Of a stretch of DNA of 64,000 nucleotides, positions 1 to 7,080 are shown in pieces; the first letter of the stretch is position 1; each line of letters opens with the position of its first letter. This stretch comes from SIG672 sp045580325 (lineage in GTDB: Bacteria > Bacillota > Clostridia > Oscillospirales > CAG-272). The position numbers and the translations under genes were made by a program. The notes beneath the pieces are model-generated. The model was not told the origin of the DNA and did no database searches. It saw only the letters and a list, made by a program, of their open reading frames with translations. The stretch spans positions 62,001 through 126,000 of the forward strand of contig JAZNNR010000005.1 in the NCBI GenBank assembly GCA_045580325.1. The letters are read 5' to 3'.

Positions 1-114
1 AACAAGAAGGGCAGTAGCTGAAAACAAAATTATTTTCGAGATTTTTTTGGATTTTGACGAAACTTGTTTATCAGTACTATCGCTCGGAATGATTTTTTCG
101 GTGTTTTCGTTCAT
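1..114 (-). CDS. Partial hypothetical protein, N-terminus only
   Basis: This is the first 38 codons of a gene that runs off the left edge. The ATG at 114 is preceded by an ideal ribosome site (TAAGGAGGAT, read on the minus strand, 6-7 bases upstream). The visible peptide has a polar, lysine-rich stretch, then the beginning of a hydrophobic segment (IILFSATALLV). That suggests a membrane or exported protein with a cytoplasmic N-terminus. A sigma-A-like promoter sits at 172-200. Function cannot be assigned from this fragment. Confidence 0.7.
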   Translation of the reverse strand, partial: MNENTEKIIPSDSTDKQVSSKSKKISKIILFSATALLV

Positions 115-171
115 TGTAATATCCTCCTTAATATAAAATATTATTTAAGTAAAGCCTATCCTACCGATATT

Positions 172-200
172 ATTATACAGGAAATATAACATAATTTCAA
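172..200 (-). promoter_or_regulatory. Sigma-A promoter for the left-edge gene
   Basis: Read on the minus strand: TTGAAA, 17-bp spacer, TATAAT. It lies about 58 bases upstream of the ATG at 114. Confidence 0.6.
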
Positions 201-272
201 TAACGCAGTAGTTGAAAAAAATCAATCAGTGCTATAAAATTCAAACGGTATATGATAATTTTATATGTATGC

Positions 273-854
273 TTATAAATAATAATCTTCAAGCTCAAAA
301 AACTTAGTATTATAAACGTAAGATACTGTTGGGTCTGATTCAAGCTTTATGAAATAGAACTCATTACCGCTGACCGAGGTATTGTTAAGACCTGCAGAGC
401 TTATATAATACTCTTTACTCCATTCATAGTGTTTGGCGATTCTCGGCATTCGCCATTTTATTCCCGAAGCGAAATAGAAGAAATAAACGTCTTTTGTAGA
501 GTGATATTTGCCGCTGTATCCGCTATGGGGTTCGTAAATGGTTTCCTGACGGACTTTATCGAGTGTTTCAAGAGATATAATAAATTCCTCGCGATTTACG
601 GCATCTTCGGCTGCTCTTACTTTGTTTTTAAACTTCTTTTCCGCGATTATATAGCGTACCGCCAGATAAACAGCAGGCGCAAAGATCGCAAGACCTATCC
701 AAATATTTTTAAGAAAAATACCCGTAGTAATTGCAAACAGGGTTATGGCAAAAGATGACGTAAGCCGCCACTCCGATTTGTTTACGTAATTTGACTGTAT
801 TGATAAAAGTAGATCGTGTTTTATGTTGTCTATGGTCAAATGTTCTTTTTTCAT
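273..854 (-). CDS. Hypothetical membrane protein, 193 aa
   Basis: No family is recognised. After a polar N-terminus of about 28 residues there are two adjacent hydrophobic segments (about residues 32-50 and 52-68) forming a hairpin anchor. A soluble basic C-terminal region of about 120 residues, rich in Tyr and Phe, follows. The topology suggests a small protein with both termini in the cytoplasm. The ATG at 854 has a weak AAAGAGG-type ribosome site. A TATAAT box lies about 30 bases upstream, with only a poor -35. It stands alone between the left-edge gene and another hypothetical gene, both on the minus strand. Function is unknown. Confidence 0.65.
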   Translation of the reverse strand: MKKEHLTIDNIKHDLLLSIQSNYVNKSEWRLTSSFAITLFAITTGIFLKNIWIGLAIFAPAVYLAVRYIIAEKKFKNKVRAAEDAVNREEFIISLETLDKVRQETIYEPHSGYSGKYHSTKDVYFFYFASGIKWRMPRIAKHYEWSKEYYISSAGLNNTSVSGNEFYFIKLESDPTVSYVYNTKFFELEDYYL

Positions 855-953
855 AGGGCGCCTCTTTCTTTGAGTTGCGGTTATTATAGCAGATATTTTA
901 CGTTTTTTAATCGAGAAATTTTTGCTGTATTGACAGAAAAGATAACGTGTAAA

Positions 954-1334
954 TTATTCAAAATATTGCTTATATTCAAGCTCTGATTTCAATGCAATTA
1001 TAGCTTCATTTTCTGTCCCAAAAAATGAATAGGCAAAAGAATGGTCCTTAGGCCCCCACCAACCCGCTCGTGCGTCTTTAGAACGGCAAAAATAATTCCA
1101 TTCTTCTTCGTTGCAAATAATAATTTCTTCGTAAGTATATTTGAAAAAGCCTTTATTACTTTCTAAAACAACAAATCGCTTTGAATTATCTTTGCTATAT
1201 ATTACTTTGCAAATTTTAAATTCGTCGGAATAAACGAGATCTTTGTCATATAGAGATCTAACAATTTCATCATATGGAGGCATTTGAAGAATATTAGCTT
1301 TTTTGTTTTTGAAAAGTGCCTTTAACCATTTCAT
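954..1334 (-). CDS. Hypothetical small soluble protein, 126 aa
   Basis: The protein has no hydrophobic segment long enough for a membrane anchor. It is acidic in its second half and has aromatic clusters (for example AGWWGPKDHSFAY near residue 90). Size and composition recall orphan SMI1/Imm-type immunity proteins, but no family can be claimed. The ATG at 1334 is preceded by GAAAGGCGGTGG. A promoter with a 17-bp spacer lies at 1358-1386. The promoter, untranslated leader and ribosome site form a 32-base block repeated almost exactly in front of the next small gene at 1566-1874. Confidence 0.6.
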   Translation of the reverse strand: MKWLKALFKNKKANILQMPPYDEIVRSLYDKDLVYSDEFKICKVIYSKDNSKRFVVLESNKGFFKYTYEEIIICNEEEWNYFCRSKDARAGWWGPKDHSFAYSFFGTENEAIIALKSELEYKQYFE

Positions 1335-1357
1335 ATTTCCACCGCCTTTCCGATTTT

Positions 1358-1386
1358 ATTATAGCATACTTGTGGGCGGATTGCAA
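1358..1386 (-). promoter_or_regulatory. Promoter of the 954-1334 gene
   Basis: Minus strand: TTGCAA, 17 bp, TATAAT. The -10 box is only about 24 bases from the ATG, so the leader is very short. Confidence 0.6.
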
Positions 1387-1394
1387 TATAAAAT

Positions 1395-1416
1395 GCTTTT
1401 CGTTAAAACGAAAAGC
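1395..1416. terminator. Perfect palindrome, possible terminator
   Basis: A 10-bp inverted repeat (gcttttcgtt / aacgaaaagc) lies between two small minus-strand genes. It has no clear U-tract and could be the end of the 1566-1874 transcript. The rest of 1417-1565 is low-complexity TTTTCT/AGAAAA-rich sequence with no gene. Confidence 0.3.
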
Positions 1417-1565
1417 CACCTATTCTTTTCTCTTTTATCTCTTATCTTTTATCTGGAAAAGTGGCTCAGGGGATATAGAGAAAAGAGAAGAGTGAAAAGA
1501 ACAAAAAGAAAAAGCCGCTTGCGCGACTTTTCTTTTTGAGTTGCGTTGACAAAAAAGATGCCGCC

Positions 1566-1874
1566 TTATTTTTCCCTTTTTGAAACAATGCGAACGATAA
1601 TGCCGAAGATAATTTGAACAGCACTTATACCAAGTGGAATAAAAAGCATATATTTTCCAATTTGTCTTACGTATATGTCATCGGAAATAAGAGCAAAAAC
1701 GCCCAATAGCATTGCAAACAACAGTAAGGCAGAAAACACCCAAACAAGAACTCTTAAAACAGTTCGAAAGGTACGCGAAAAATATCGTTCGGGAATGATC
1801 CATTCCATTAAGAAAAACCAACCTTCAATAATTGCATCGCCCAATAGTTCCAAAGGAAAAAACAAGCATCCCAT
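1566..1874 (-). CDS. Hypothetical membrane protein, 102 aa
   Basis: Small, strongly hydrophobic protein. A first hydrophobic stretch lies near residues 2-24. Transmembrane segments follow near residues 35-62 (VLRVLVWVFSALLLFAMLLG) and 72-95, ending in a short basic tail (RIVSKREK). The ATG at 1874 follows GAAAGGCGGTAGAG. The promoter is at 1898-1926. The leader from -10 to ATG is the same length (32 bases) as that of the upstream-lying 954-1334 gene and identical at 28 positions. That suggests the two genes share a duplicated expression cassette. No known family is recognised. Confidence 0.6.
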   Translation of the reverse strand: MGCLFFPLELLGDAIIEGWFFLMEWIIPERYFSRTFRTVLRVLVWVFSALLLFAMLLGVFALISDDIYVRQIGKYMLFIPLGISAVQIIFGIIVRIVSKREK

Positions 1875-1897
1875 ATCTCTACCGCCTTTCTGGTTTT

Positions 1898-1926
1898 ATT
1901 ATATCACAGTTTTCGGCGTTTTTCAA
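1898..1926 (-). promoter_or_regulatory. Promoter of the 1566-1874 gene
   Basis: Minus strand: TTGAAA, 17 bp, TATAAT, immediately upstream of the duplicated leader block 1872-1903. Confidence 0.6.
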
Positions 1927-1967
1927 GACTCTACGGCGAAAAGGCGGGGGAAAGTTTTAAATGAAGC

Positions 1968-2136
1968 ATCGCCTTTCGGCAATATGATATTTTTCGCTTC
2001 GCTCAAAATGATGTTGCGCCACTTCGTGCCGCAATGATGCGATGTTTGCCATAAAATGTGGCGAAGCCACGCATCATTAGGCAAAGCCGTCATCACTCGG
2101 CGAAGCCAACATCATTTGCCGAAGGCAAACATCATT
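1968..2136. repeat. Array of short hairpin repeats (GGCGAAGCC type)
   Basis: The gene-free stretch 1927-2137 contains at least six short palindromic units of the forms GCCTTTCGGC, GTGGCGAAGCCAC, GGCAAAGCC, GGCGAAGCC and TGCCGAAGGCA. They are spaced 19-20 bases apart and joined by a degenerate AACATCAT/GTCATCAC linker. Each unit folds as a tiny stem with a GAAG or AAAG loop. The stems vary in compensated ways while the loops stay constant. The array abuts the tRNA-Thr terminator. Confidence 0.6.
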
Positions 2137-2137
2137 T

Positions 2138-2179
2138 CCAAAACAAAAAGCACTGCTTTCGCAGTGCTTTTCGTTTTGG
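2138..2179 (-). terminator. Terminator of tRNA-Thr
   Basis: The core stem is AAAAGCACTGC / GCAGTGCTTTT with a 4-base loop. It is extended by flanking CCAAAAC/GTTTTGG complementarity. It starts directly downstream of the tRNA 3' end. Confidence 0.75.
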
Positions 2180-2252
<73 letters not shown>

Positions 2253-2290
2253 AAATATTAAATTAAATACCTTAAATGCGGTACTTACGC

Positions 2291-2319
2291 ATTATACCAA
2301 AAGATTTTTGATTTGTCAA
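2291..2319 (-). promoter_or_regulatory. Promoter of tRNA-Thr
   Basis: Minus strand: TTGACA, 17 bp, TATAAT, about 38 bases before the tRNA 5' end. The -35 box touches the terminator hairpin of the preceding gene. Confidence 0.75.
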
Positions 2320-2360
2320 TAGATTTTACCGAAAAAATTTGCTTTTTCGATAAAATCTAT
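2319..2360 (-). terminator. Terminator of the 2372-2962 gene
   Basis: Long A/T-rich stem (atagatttta..cgaaaaa paired with tttttcg..taaaatctat), starting 11 bases after the stop codon. It separates this gene from the tRNA-Thr promoter. Confidence 0.6.
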
Positions 2361-2371
2361 TTTACTAAATA

Positions 2372-2962
2372 TCATATTTTTCTTTTAGTCATAAGGAAAC
2401 GCTTGTTTTTCCTTGCAAGAGCATATTTTTTTATGTCGCCGTCAAAAACCACGTTTCCTTTAACGATCTTAGAGAGATCGTCGGGGTTCACAAGGGTATA
2501 GGCCTTGTTTATAGGGCATATTCCGTAAATATCAAGCGTCTCAGCAACGAACTGTGAGCAGGTATACTTCCCGTCGGGTGCGTAATCTTTCTTAAGCAGA
2601 TAGAAAAAGAAGCCTATCATATTGTATTTATGTTCTTTTTTATTTACCCAAAAGTCGATAAGTCTGCGCTTTACGTTTGCATACTGTTCGTCGCTTACGG
2701 GGATTTCTACGATTCTGCCGCGCAGGGAATCGCAGTGGCTGTAAAAGCTCTTGTCAAGCTCTTCGCGCAGATAACAGCCGATAAAAGGGAAGTATGAGTA
2801 TTTTCTTCCGAAAGAAAACATATGTCCAAGGTCGCGGTCAAGTGTCAGCGAGCAGTGCGTAAACTCACCGCCCGTGAAAAAGCCGATAGTTTCAGACACG
2901 ATAGACTTAGGGTGTGAAAATACCACGTATATATATTTTTGAGGCGATGTGTTTTTTTGCAT
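2372..2962 (-). CDS. Permuted papain-like (NlpC/P60, YiiX-type) protein, 196 aa
   Basis: A candidate thiol peptidase or amidase of the circularly permuted NlpC/P60 superfamily. In that family a His near the N-terminus and a Cys in the C-terminal half form the catalytic site. Here FTHCSL (His36) follows an FSHP strand, and YTCSQFVAE (Cys135) has the typical Cys-Ser-x-Phe-Val helix start. There is no signal peptide or membrane segment, so it probably acts in the cytoplasm on an unknown substrate. The ATG at 2962 has a GAGAGG ribosome site. The promoter at 2995-3022 has a 16-bp spacer. It is monocistronic, with a terminator at 2319-2360. Confidence 0.7.
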   Translation of the reverse strand: MQKNTSPQKYIYVVFSHPKSIVSETIGFFTGGEFTHCSLTLDRDLGHMFSFGRKYSYFPFIGCYLREELDKSFYSHCDSLRGRIVEIPVSDEQYANVKRRLIDFWVNKKEHKYNMIGFFFYLLKKDYAPDGKYTCSQFVAETLDIYGICPINKAYTLVNPDDLSKIVKGNVVFDGDIKKYALARKNKRFLMTKRKI

Positions 2963-2994
2963 ACTAAACCTCTCAGTAATCGTTGTATAATATA

Positions 2995-3022
2995 ATTATA
3001 CATATTTTAATGAAAAAGTCAA
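2995..3022 (-). promoter_or_regulatory. Promoter of the 2372-2962 gene
   Basis: Minus strand: TTGACT, 16 bp, TATAAT. Confidence 0.5.
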
Positions 3023-3092
3023 CCTTAATTTGATAATTACCGAAAACGGAGCAATTTTTTCGAAAAAATATTTATTTTATAGAGAAAAACTG

Positions 3093-3121
3093 TTGATTTT
3101 TTGATTTTGCTGTGCTATAAT
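3093..3121 (+). promoter_or_regulatory. Promoter of tRNA-Leu
   Basis: TTGATT, 17 bp, TATAAT, ending 12 bases before the tRNA start. Confidence 0.7.
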
Positions 3122-3133
3122 GTGTAAGCACTT

Positions 3134-3217
3134 GCCGGTGTGGTGGAATTGGCAGACGCGTCGGACTCAAAATCCGATGGTAGCAATACCGTGCGGGTTC
3201 GACCCCCGCCACCGGCA
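3134..3217 (+). tRNA. tRNA-Leu(CAA)
   Basis: An 84-nt tRNA with a long variable arm. The acceptor is GCCGGTG/CACCGGC plus discriminator A. The anticodon stem is TCGGA/TCCGA with loop CTCAAAA (anticodon CAA, reading TTG). The D-arm GGTGGAATTGGCAGACGC is typical of tRNA-Leu, and the T-arm is GCGGG TTCGACC CCCGC. CCA is not encoded. Confidence 0.95.
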
Positions 3218-3218
3218 T

Positions 3219-3252
3219 TAAAGACTTTCACAAAGGTGGGAGTCTTTTTTGT
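3219..3252 (+). terminator. Terminator of tRNA-Leu
   Basis: AAAGACT / AGTCTTT stem followed by a run of T, just after the tRNA 3' end. Confidence 0.7.
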
Positions 3253-3316
3253 TGCTTTGTTTACAAAGCGCAGTAAGCGTGCTATATTATTCGCAGACTA
3301 TTTTTGTGAGGAAATT

Positions 3317-3871
3317 ATGGAAGGGATAGAAATAATTGCGCAGGCTGTTGGAATCGTAGGTATGACCTTTAATATACTCTCTTATCAGCCTAAAACCAAG
3401 AAAAACGTGCTTATTCTTCAGCTTATCGGCGCGGCATTTTTTACAGTCAATTTCTTTTTACTTAAAGCCATCACAGGAGCGGTGCTCAATATAGTTAACG
3501 TTGCGCTTGCGCTTGTTTTTGCGTTTAAGGAAAAGACACGCGCAGATCATCCTGCGTGGGCGGTAGGCTTTTGCGCGGCATATATATGCTCTTACGTTCT
3601 GACCTTTACACTGTTTGGATTAGAGCCTACTACGGCAAATCTTATAATAGAGATTTTTCCTGTAATAGGAACGCTTCTTACAGTGCTGAGCTATAAAATG
3701 AAGGACGCAAAGGCGATTAGAAAAATAGGACTTGTCCGTTCTCCCGCTTGGCTGATGTATAATATTTTTGTCTTCTCAATAGGCGGAATTATATGCGAGG
3801 TAGTTACTATTGTATCGATAATTATAGCTATGATAAGGCTTGATATTAAAAAAGAAGGGTCAGAAACATAA
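3317..3871 (+). CDS. YgjV-family inner membrane protein, 184 aa
   Basis: Membrane protein of the YgjV family, whose biochemical function is unknown. About six hydrophobic segments cover nearly the whole length. The hallmark start IIAQAVGIVGM..ILSYQ is followed by a basic turn (KTKKN) and the LQLIGAAFFTVNF segment, with a related repeat (IGTLLTVLSYKMKD) in the second half. The open frame extends upstream through tRNA-Leu, but the real start is the ATG at 3317, which has GTGAGGAAATT upstream. It follows the tRNA-Leu terminator, so it needs its own promoter or read-through. It ends at the bidirectional terminator 3895-3931. Confidence 0.75.
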   Translation: MEGIEIIAQAVGIVGMTFNILSYQPKTKKNVLILQLIGAAFFTVNFFLLKAITGAVLNIVNVALALVFAFKEKTRADHPAWAVGFCAAYICSYVLTFTLFGLEPTTANLIIEIFPVIGTLLTVLSYKMKDAKAIRKIGLVRSPAWLMYNIFVFSIGGIICEVVTIVSIIIAMIRLDIKKEGSET

Positions 3872-3894
3872 ATTCTTACCTTCTAAATGACACT

Positions 3895-3931
3895 AAAAAA
3901 CCGATATGGACTAAATTCCATATCGGTTTTT
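3895..3931. terminator. Bidirectional terminator
   Basis: AAAACCGATATGG / CCATATCGGTTTT stem with an 8-base loop. There is a T-run on each strand, between the convergent genes ending at 3871 and 3981. Confidence 0.85.
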
Positions 3932-3980
3932 GTTATGTGATGGGCGCACAGACATATTAAATATTTTACGTCCTAATTGC

Positions 3981-5198
3981 TCACTCTCCGCGCCTGTCAA
4001 CAACCAGAGTAGAGTGTTGCGAGATACATTCAATAGACGTTCCCTTGATATGTCCGATGTGAATATCGGCACAACCGTCAGCATTTAAGTCTGCATTCCT
4101 TACACTCAGCTTTTGAGCAGAAATGTTACCGCTGCCCTTGATTTGTGCTTTAAGTGTTTCTATCTCACCACTGGCAGAAATATCGCCGCTGCCGCTTATG
4201 GTAACATCCAGCGCGGTGCTTATATCATCGATAGATACACTACCGCTTCCTGCAATCGCCGCCTTTACATCGCTTGCACGCTTCATCGAAATACAGCCGC
4301 TTCCTGAAATAGTGAAGTTAGCGTGTTCCTTGGCTTCAGCGTAAGTAACCGCGCCGCTTCCGGAGATTGAAGTAGTTAAACTGCCTGCAGACGAACCGGT
4401 AATATCGCCGGATCCGCTAATACGGAAAGTGGCAGTGTCAAATGTAGGATCGATCAAACAGTCACCACAACCGCTGATAGCAACCGTAAGTTCTTTGCCG
4501 TGTTCAAACGGAACAGAGATAACAATGCGATTGTTTTCGCCATTATTATCGCTAGCGTTTTTTCTCGTTACCTCTAATGTACTGCCGTGTATATCATATT
4601 TAAGAGCGTTAATAAAGTATGCTGATCCCTCTGCGCGAAGATGAGCAACTCCGTCGGTGGATTTCTCAATTACACCGCTGCAACAGCCGTTAAGTTCGAG
4701 ATATATCGAACAAAAACTGCCAAGTTCTACATCGAGTTCCGTTGGCGCATCGGCGGTGAACTGAGAGAGACGTTTCTCAGGCTGATAGATTGTAATTTCT
4801 CCTATACCGCAGTTACGAACAGTGGCACTGACTAAGTCTGCCGTGCTGCCGTCGGCAAAATAGACAACTCCTGCGTCTTTGTCAATGCGGTTAATTTCCT
4901 TTGAGGAGTAACACGCGCGATGATCTCGCGAGCATATAAAGGGCATACCACGATGCTCGGTAGGAAATTCAATATATTTGTTTGCTGTACTTGTTTTTAC
5001 CCCGAAAAGCGCATCGATAGATACACCGAGCGTGCTTGCAATGGCAGGGAACAAGGTTACGTCGGGAAGTCCGATTCCGTTTTCCCATTTAGATACGGCT
5101 TGGGCGGTAATACCCAGCCTCGCGGCAAAAGCTTCTTGTGTCAAGTTAGCTTCTTTTCTTTTTTTGGCAATTAGTGCGCCAAATTCAGTTACATTCAT
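3981..5198 (-). CDS. XRE-family HTH protein with DUF2807-like repetitive C-terminus
   Basis: The N-terminal 65 residues are a classical XRE/Cro-CI helix-turn-helix (GITAQAVSKWENGIGLPD is the recognition region). After a linker (about 70-170), the C-terminal 230 residues hold repeats of the form G-S-G-x-I/V, such as ISGSGDI, ISGSGAV, IAGSGSV and IKGSGNI. These are characteristic of DUF2807 (putative auto-transporter adhesin, head GIN domain), which forms a beta-helix-like solenoid. There is no transmembrane segment between the domains, so the solenoid would be cytoplasmic. An ATG at 5213 is also in frame, but its codons contain the ribosome site (GAGG) for the ATG at 5198, which is chosen. The promoter at 5242-5270 overlaps no obvious operator apart from a GTGATCAC palindrome at 5229-5236. 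Confidence 0.8.
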   Translation of the reverse strand: MNVTEFGALIAKKRKEANLTQEAFAARLGITAQAVSKWENGIGLPDVTLFPAIASTLGVSIDALFGVKTSTANKYIEFPTEHRGMPFICSRDHRACYSSKEINRIDKDAGVVYFADGSTADLVSATVRNCGIGEITIYQPEKRLSQFTADAPTELDVELGSFCSIYLELNGCCSGVIEKSTDGVAHLRAEGSAYFINALKYDIHGSTLEVTRKNASDNNGENNRIVISVPFEHGKELTVAISGCGDCLIDPTFDTATFRISGSGDITGSSAGSLTTSISGSGAVTYAEAKEHANFTISGSGCISMKRASDVKAAIAGSGSVSIDDISTALDVTISGSGDISASGEIETLKAQIKGSGNISAQKLSVRNADLNADGCADIHIGHIKGTSIECISQHSTLVVDRRGE

Positions 5199-5241
5199 GA
5201 TTATTATCCTCATTTTTTTGAGATTTCGTGATCACAACCAT

Positions 5242-5270
5242 ATTATAACGTAAAATCAGAAGAAAATCAA
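5242..5270 (-). promoter_or_regulatory. Promoter of the XRE-DUF2807 gene
   Basis: Minus strand: TTGATT, 17 bp, TATAAT. A perfect GTGATCAC palindrome lies just downstream at 5229-5236 and could be an autoregulatory operator (inference). Confidence 0.6.
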
Positions 5271-5324
5271 TAACCGCTAGGTTTAATTTACTCATAGAGT
5301 TTTACTCATTAAATACGGCAAGAT

Positions 5325-5376
5325 ACAAAAAACTCAACGCACAGTTGTAATAGTGTAGTTCAACTGCGCGTTGAGT
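5325..5376 (-). terminator. Terminator of yfcE
   Basis: A 16-base arm pair (ACTCAACGCRCAGTTG and its complement, one G-T-type difference) with a 13-base loop. It is followed on the minus strand by TTTTTTG. Confidence 0.75.
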
Positions 5377-5429
5377 CGGTGCGGGAAGGATGGAGATGAC
5401 TCCTTCTCAGGTTATCACATTTAAATTTT

Positions 5430-5969
5430 TCACTTATACTCCATATAAACCTTTCCGTCAAGGTCTTTCCAAAGAAACTCGCCGTTCTCGAGGGTCATAT
5501 AACCGTTAGGTGAGTTTTCCTTCGGAATCGAAACAGAGCCGGGATTCATATAAATATAGCTTCCAAATTTTTCGCACTTAGGAACGTGCGTATGTCCGTG
5601 AAGGAGAATATCGCCGATTGAGAGCGGCGGAATATTTGCCGTGTTAAACTTGTGCCCGTGAGTTATGAATATTAGGTTATCACCGTGCGGAAGGAGCGCG
5701 TAGTCCGCGAGAATGGGGAAGTCGAGCACCATCTGATCGACCTCGCTGTCGCAGTTTCCTCTGACGCATAAAAGCTTATCTTTTAAGGGATTAAGCATAG
5801 AAATAACGCTTTTAGGGGAATAATCTCTTGGAAGATCATTTCTCGGACCGTGATATAAAATATCTCCGAGCAGTATCATTTTATCTGCTTTTTCTTTAAT
5901 AAATGCCGATATAAGCTTTTCACAGTAGTAAGCCGAGCCGTGTATGTCGGAAGCAATTAACCATTTCAT
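5430..5969 (-). CDS. yfcE: YfcE/MJ0936-family phosphodiesterase
   Basis: Metal-dependent phosphoesterase of the calcineurin-like YfcE/MJ0936 family, 179 aa, the usual full length. The dinuclear metal site motifs are all visible: ASDIHGS (residues 6-12), LLGDILYHGPRN, RGNCDS, THGHKF and HGHTHVP. The C-terminal NPGSVSIPK is typical of the family. Members hydrolyse phosphodiester model substrates in vitro, and the cellular substrate is not known. It is probably cytoplasmic. The ATG at 5969 has an AGGAG site. Its promoter at 6002-6030 is divergent from the transketolase promoter, and its terminator is at 5325-5376. Confidence 0.92.
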   Translation of the reverse strand: MKWLIASDIHGSAYYCEKLISAFIKEKADKMILLGDILYHGPRNDLPRDYSPKSVISMLNPLKDKLLCVRGNCDSEVDQMVLDFPILADYALLPHGDNLIFITHGHKFNTANIPPLSIGDILLHGHTHVPKCEKFGSYIYMNPGSVSIPKENSPNGYMTLENGEFLWKDLDGKVYMEYK

Positions 5970-6001
5970 TTCAGTATAAATCTCCTAATCTTCTTTCGTA
6001 A

Positions 6002-6030
6002 ATTATATTACATAAATCCCCGTTTGTCAA
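6002..6030 (-). promoter_or_regulatory. Promoter of yfcE
   Basis: Minus strand: TTGACA, 17 bp, TATAAT. Confidence 0.75.
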
Positions 6031-6110
6031 TCGCATTTGCGAAATATTATTAAGAGTGTAGATAAACTGATAAAAAAATTGTTTTTTGGTGAAAATGAGC
6101 GCCTTTTAGG

Positions 6111-6139
6111 TTGACATTGGGGAGAATGAATGTTATAAT
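6111..6139 (+). promoter_or_regulatory. Promoter of the transketolase operon
   Basis: Perfect sigma-A consensus: TTGACA, 17-bp spacer, TATAAT. It lies about 100 bases upstream of the transketolase start, leaving an untranslated leader with no obvious riboswitch. Confidence 0.85.
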
Positions 6140-6242
6140 ATATGTAATATGTTACTATGTGTAACTATGCTTGTTTGGATATGTTCGAAACCAAAAATAA
6201 GTAAATTTGCGCTTACTCATAGCGTGTGAAAGGATGAATAAT

Positions 6243-7079
6243 ATGACGACTAAAGAACTAAAGCTTATTGCAGCCAAAGCAAGAAAACTTTGTGTGGAGG
6301 CTGTATATACTGCATCTTCAGGACATCCCGGCGGATCACTTTCTTCTACCGACATTATGACAGCACTTTATTTTTCAAAAATGAGAGTAGACCCCGCAAA
6401 TCCTCATTGGGAGGACAGAGATAGATTTGTACTCTCAAAAGGACACTGCTCACCTGCACTCTACGGAGTACTCGCGCTTAAAGGATTTTTCCCTATAGAA
6501 GACGTAAAGACCTTCAGAAGCATCGACGGTCATATGTCAGGACACGCTGAAATGCGTAAGATAAAGGGAATAGATATGTCAACAGGCTCACTCGGACAGG
6601 GAATTTCCGCCGCTGTCGGTATGGCAATGGCAGGTAAGCTTGATAAGAAGGATTACCGCGTGTACGCTATAATGGGCGACGGTGAGATCGAAGAAGGTCA
6701 GGTTTGGGAAGCGGCTATGGCTGCAAATAAGTATAAGCTTGATAATCTCTGCGCTTTCGTTGACGTAAACGGACTTCAGATAGACGGACCGACCTGCGAG
6801 GTAATGCCTACAGAGCCCATCGACGAGAAGTTTGCAGCATTCGGCTGGAACGTAATAAAGATCGACGGACATAACTTTGACGAGATTCTTTCCGCACTTG
6901 ACAAGGCGGAAGCGTGCAAGGGCAAGCCTACCGTGATACTCGCAAAGACTGTCAAGGGTAAGGGCGTATCCTTTATGGAAAACAGTGTTTCTTGGCACGG
7001 AAAAGCTCCGAACGCCGCAGAATACGAAATTGCCGTGAGTGAGCTCGATAAAATAATTTCCGAACTGGAGGAAAACTAA
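6243..7079 (+). CDS. Transketolase, N-terminal subunit
   Basis: Thiamine-diphosphate-binding half of a split transketolase, 278 aa, acting in the non-oxidative pentose phosphate pathway in the cytoplasm. Visible features are SSGHPGGSLSSTD, the LSKGHCSPALYGVLA substrate-binding region and the GDGE..EGQVWEAA..N diphosphate/Mg motif. The frame also has ATG codons at 6207 (no ribosome site) and 6234, but AAAGG lies 9 bases before 6243 and directly abuts 6234, so 6243 is used. The partner subunit starts one base after the stop codon. The two-gene form is usual in Clostridia and archaea. Confidence 0.93.
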   Translation: MTTKELKLIAAKARKLCVEAVYTASSGHPGGSLSSTDIMTALYFSKMRVDPANPHWEDRDRFVLSKGHCSPALYGVLALKGFFPIEDVKTFRSIDGHMSGHAEMRKIKGIDMSTGSLGQGISAAVGMAMAGKLDKKDYRVYAIMGDGEIEEGQVWEAAMAANKYKLDNLCAFVDVNGLQIDGPTCEVMPTEPIDEKFAAFGWNVIKIDGHNFDEILSALDKAEACKGKPTVILAKTVKGKGVSFMENSVSWHGKAPNAAEYEIAVSELDKIISELEEN

Positions 7080-7080
7080 G

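Noticed and set aside
1968..2136. CRISPR array
   Set aside because: Units are only 19-20 bp with degenerate linkers, there are no unique spacers of ~30 bp, and no cas genes are in the window.
3140..3316. Upstream extension of the YgjV-family gene through tRNA-Leu
   Set aside because: It would translate the tRNA. The ATG at 3317 has its own ribosome site and begins the conserved family sequence.
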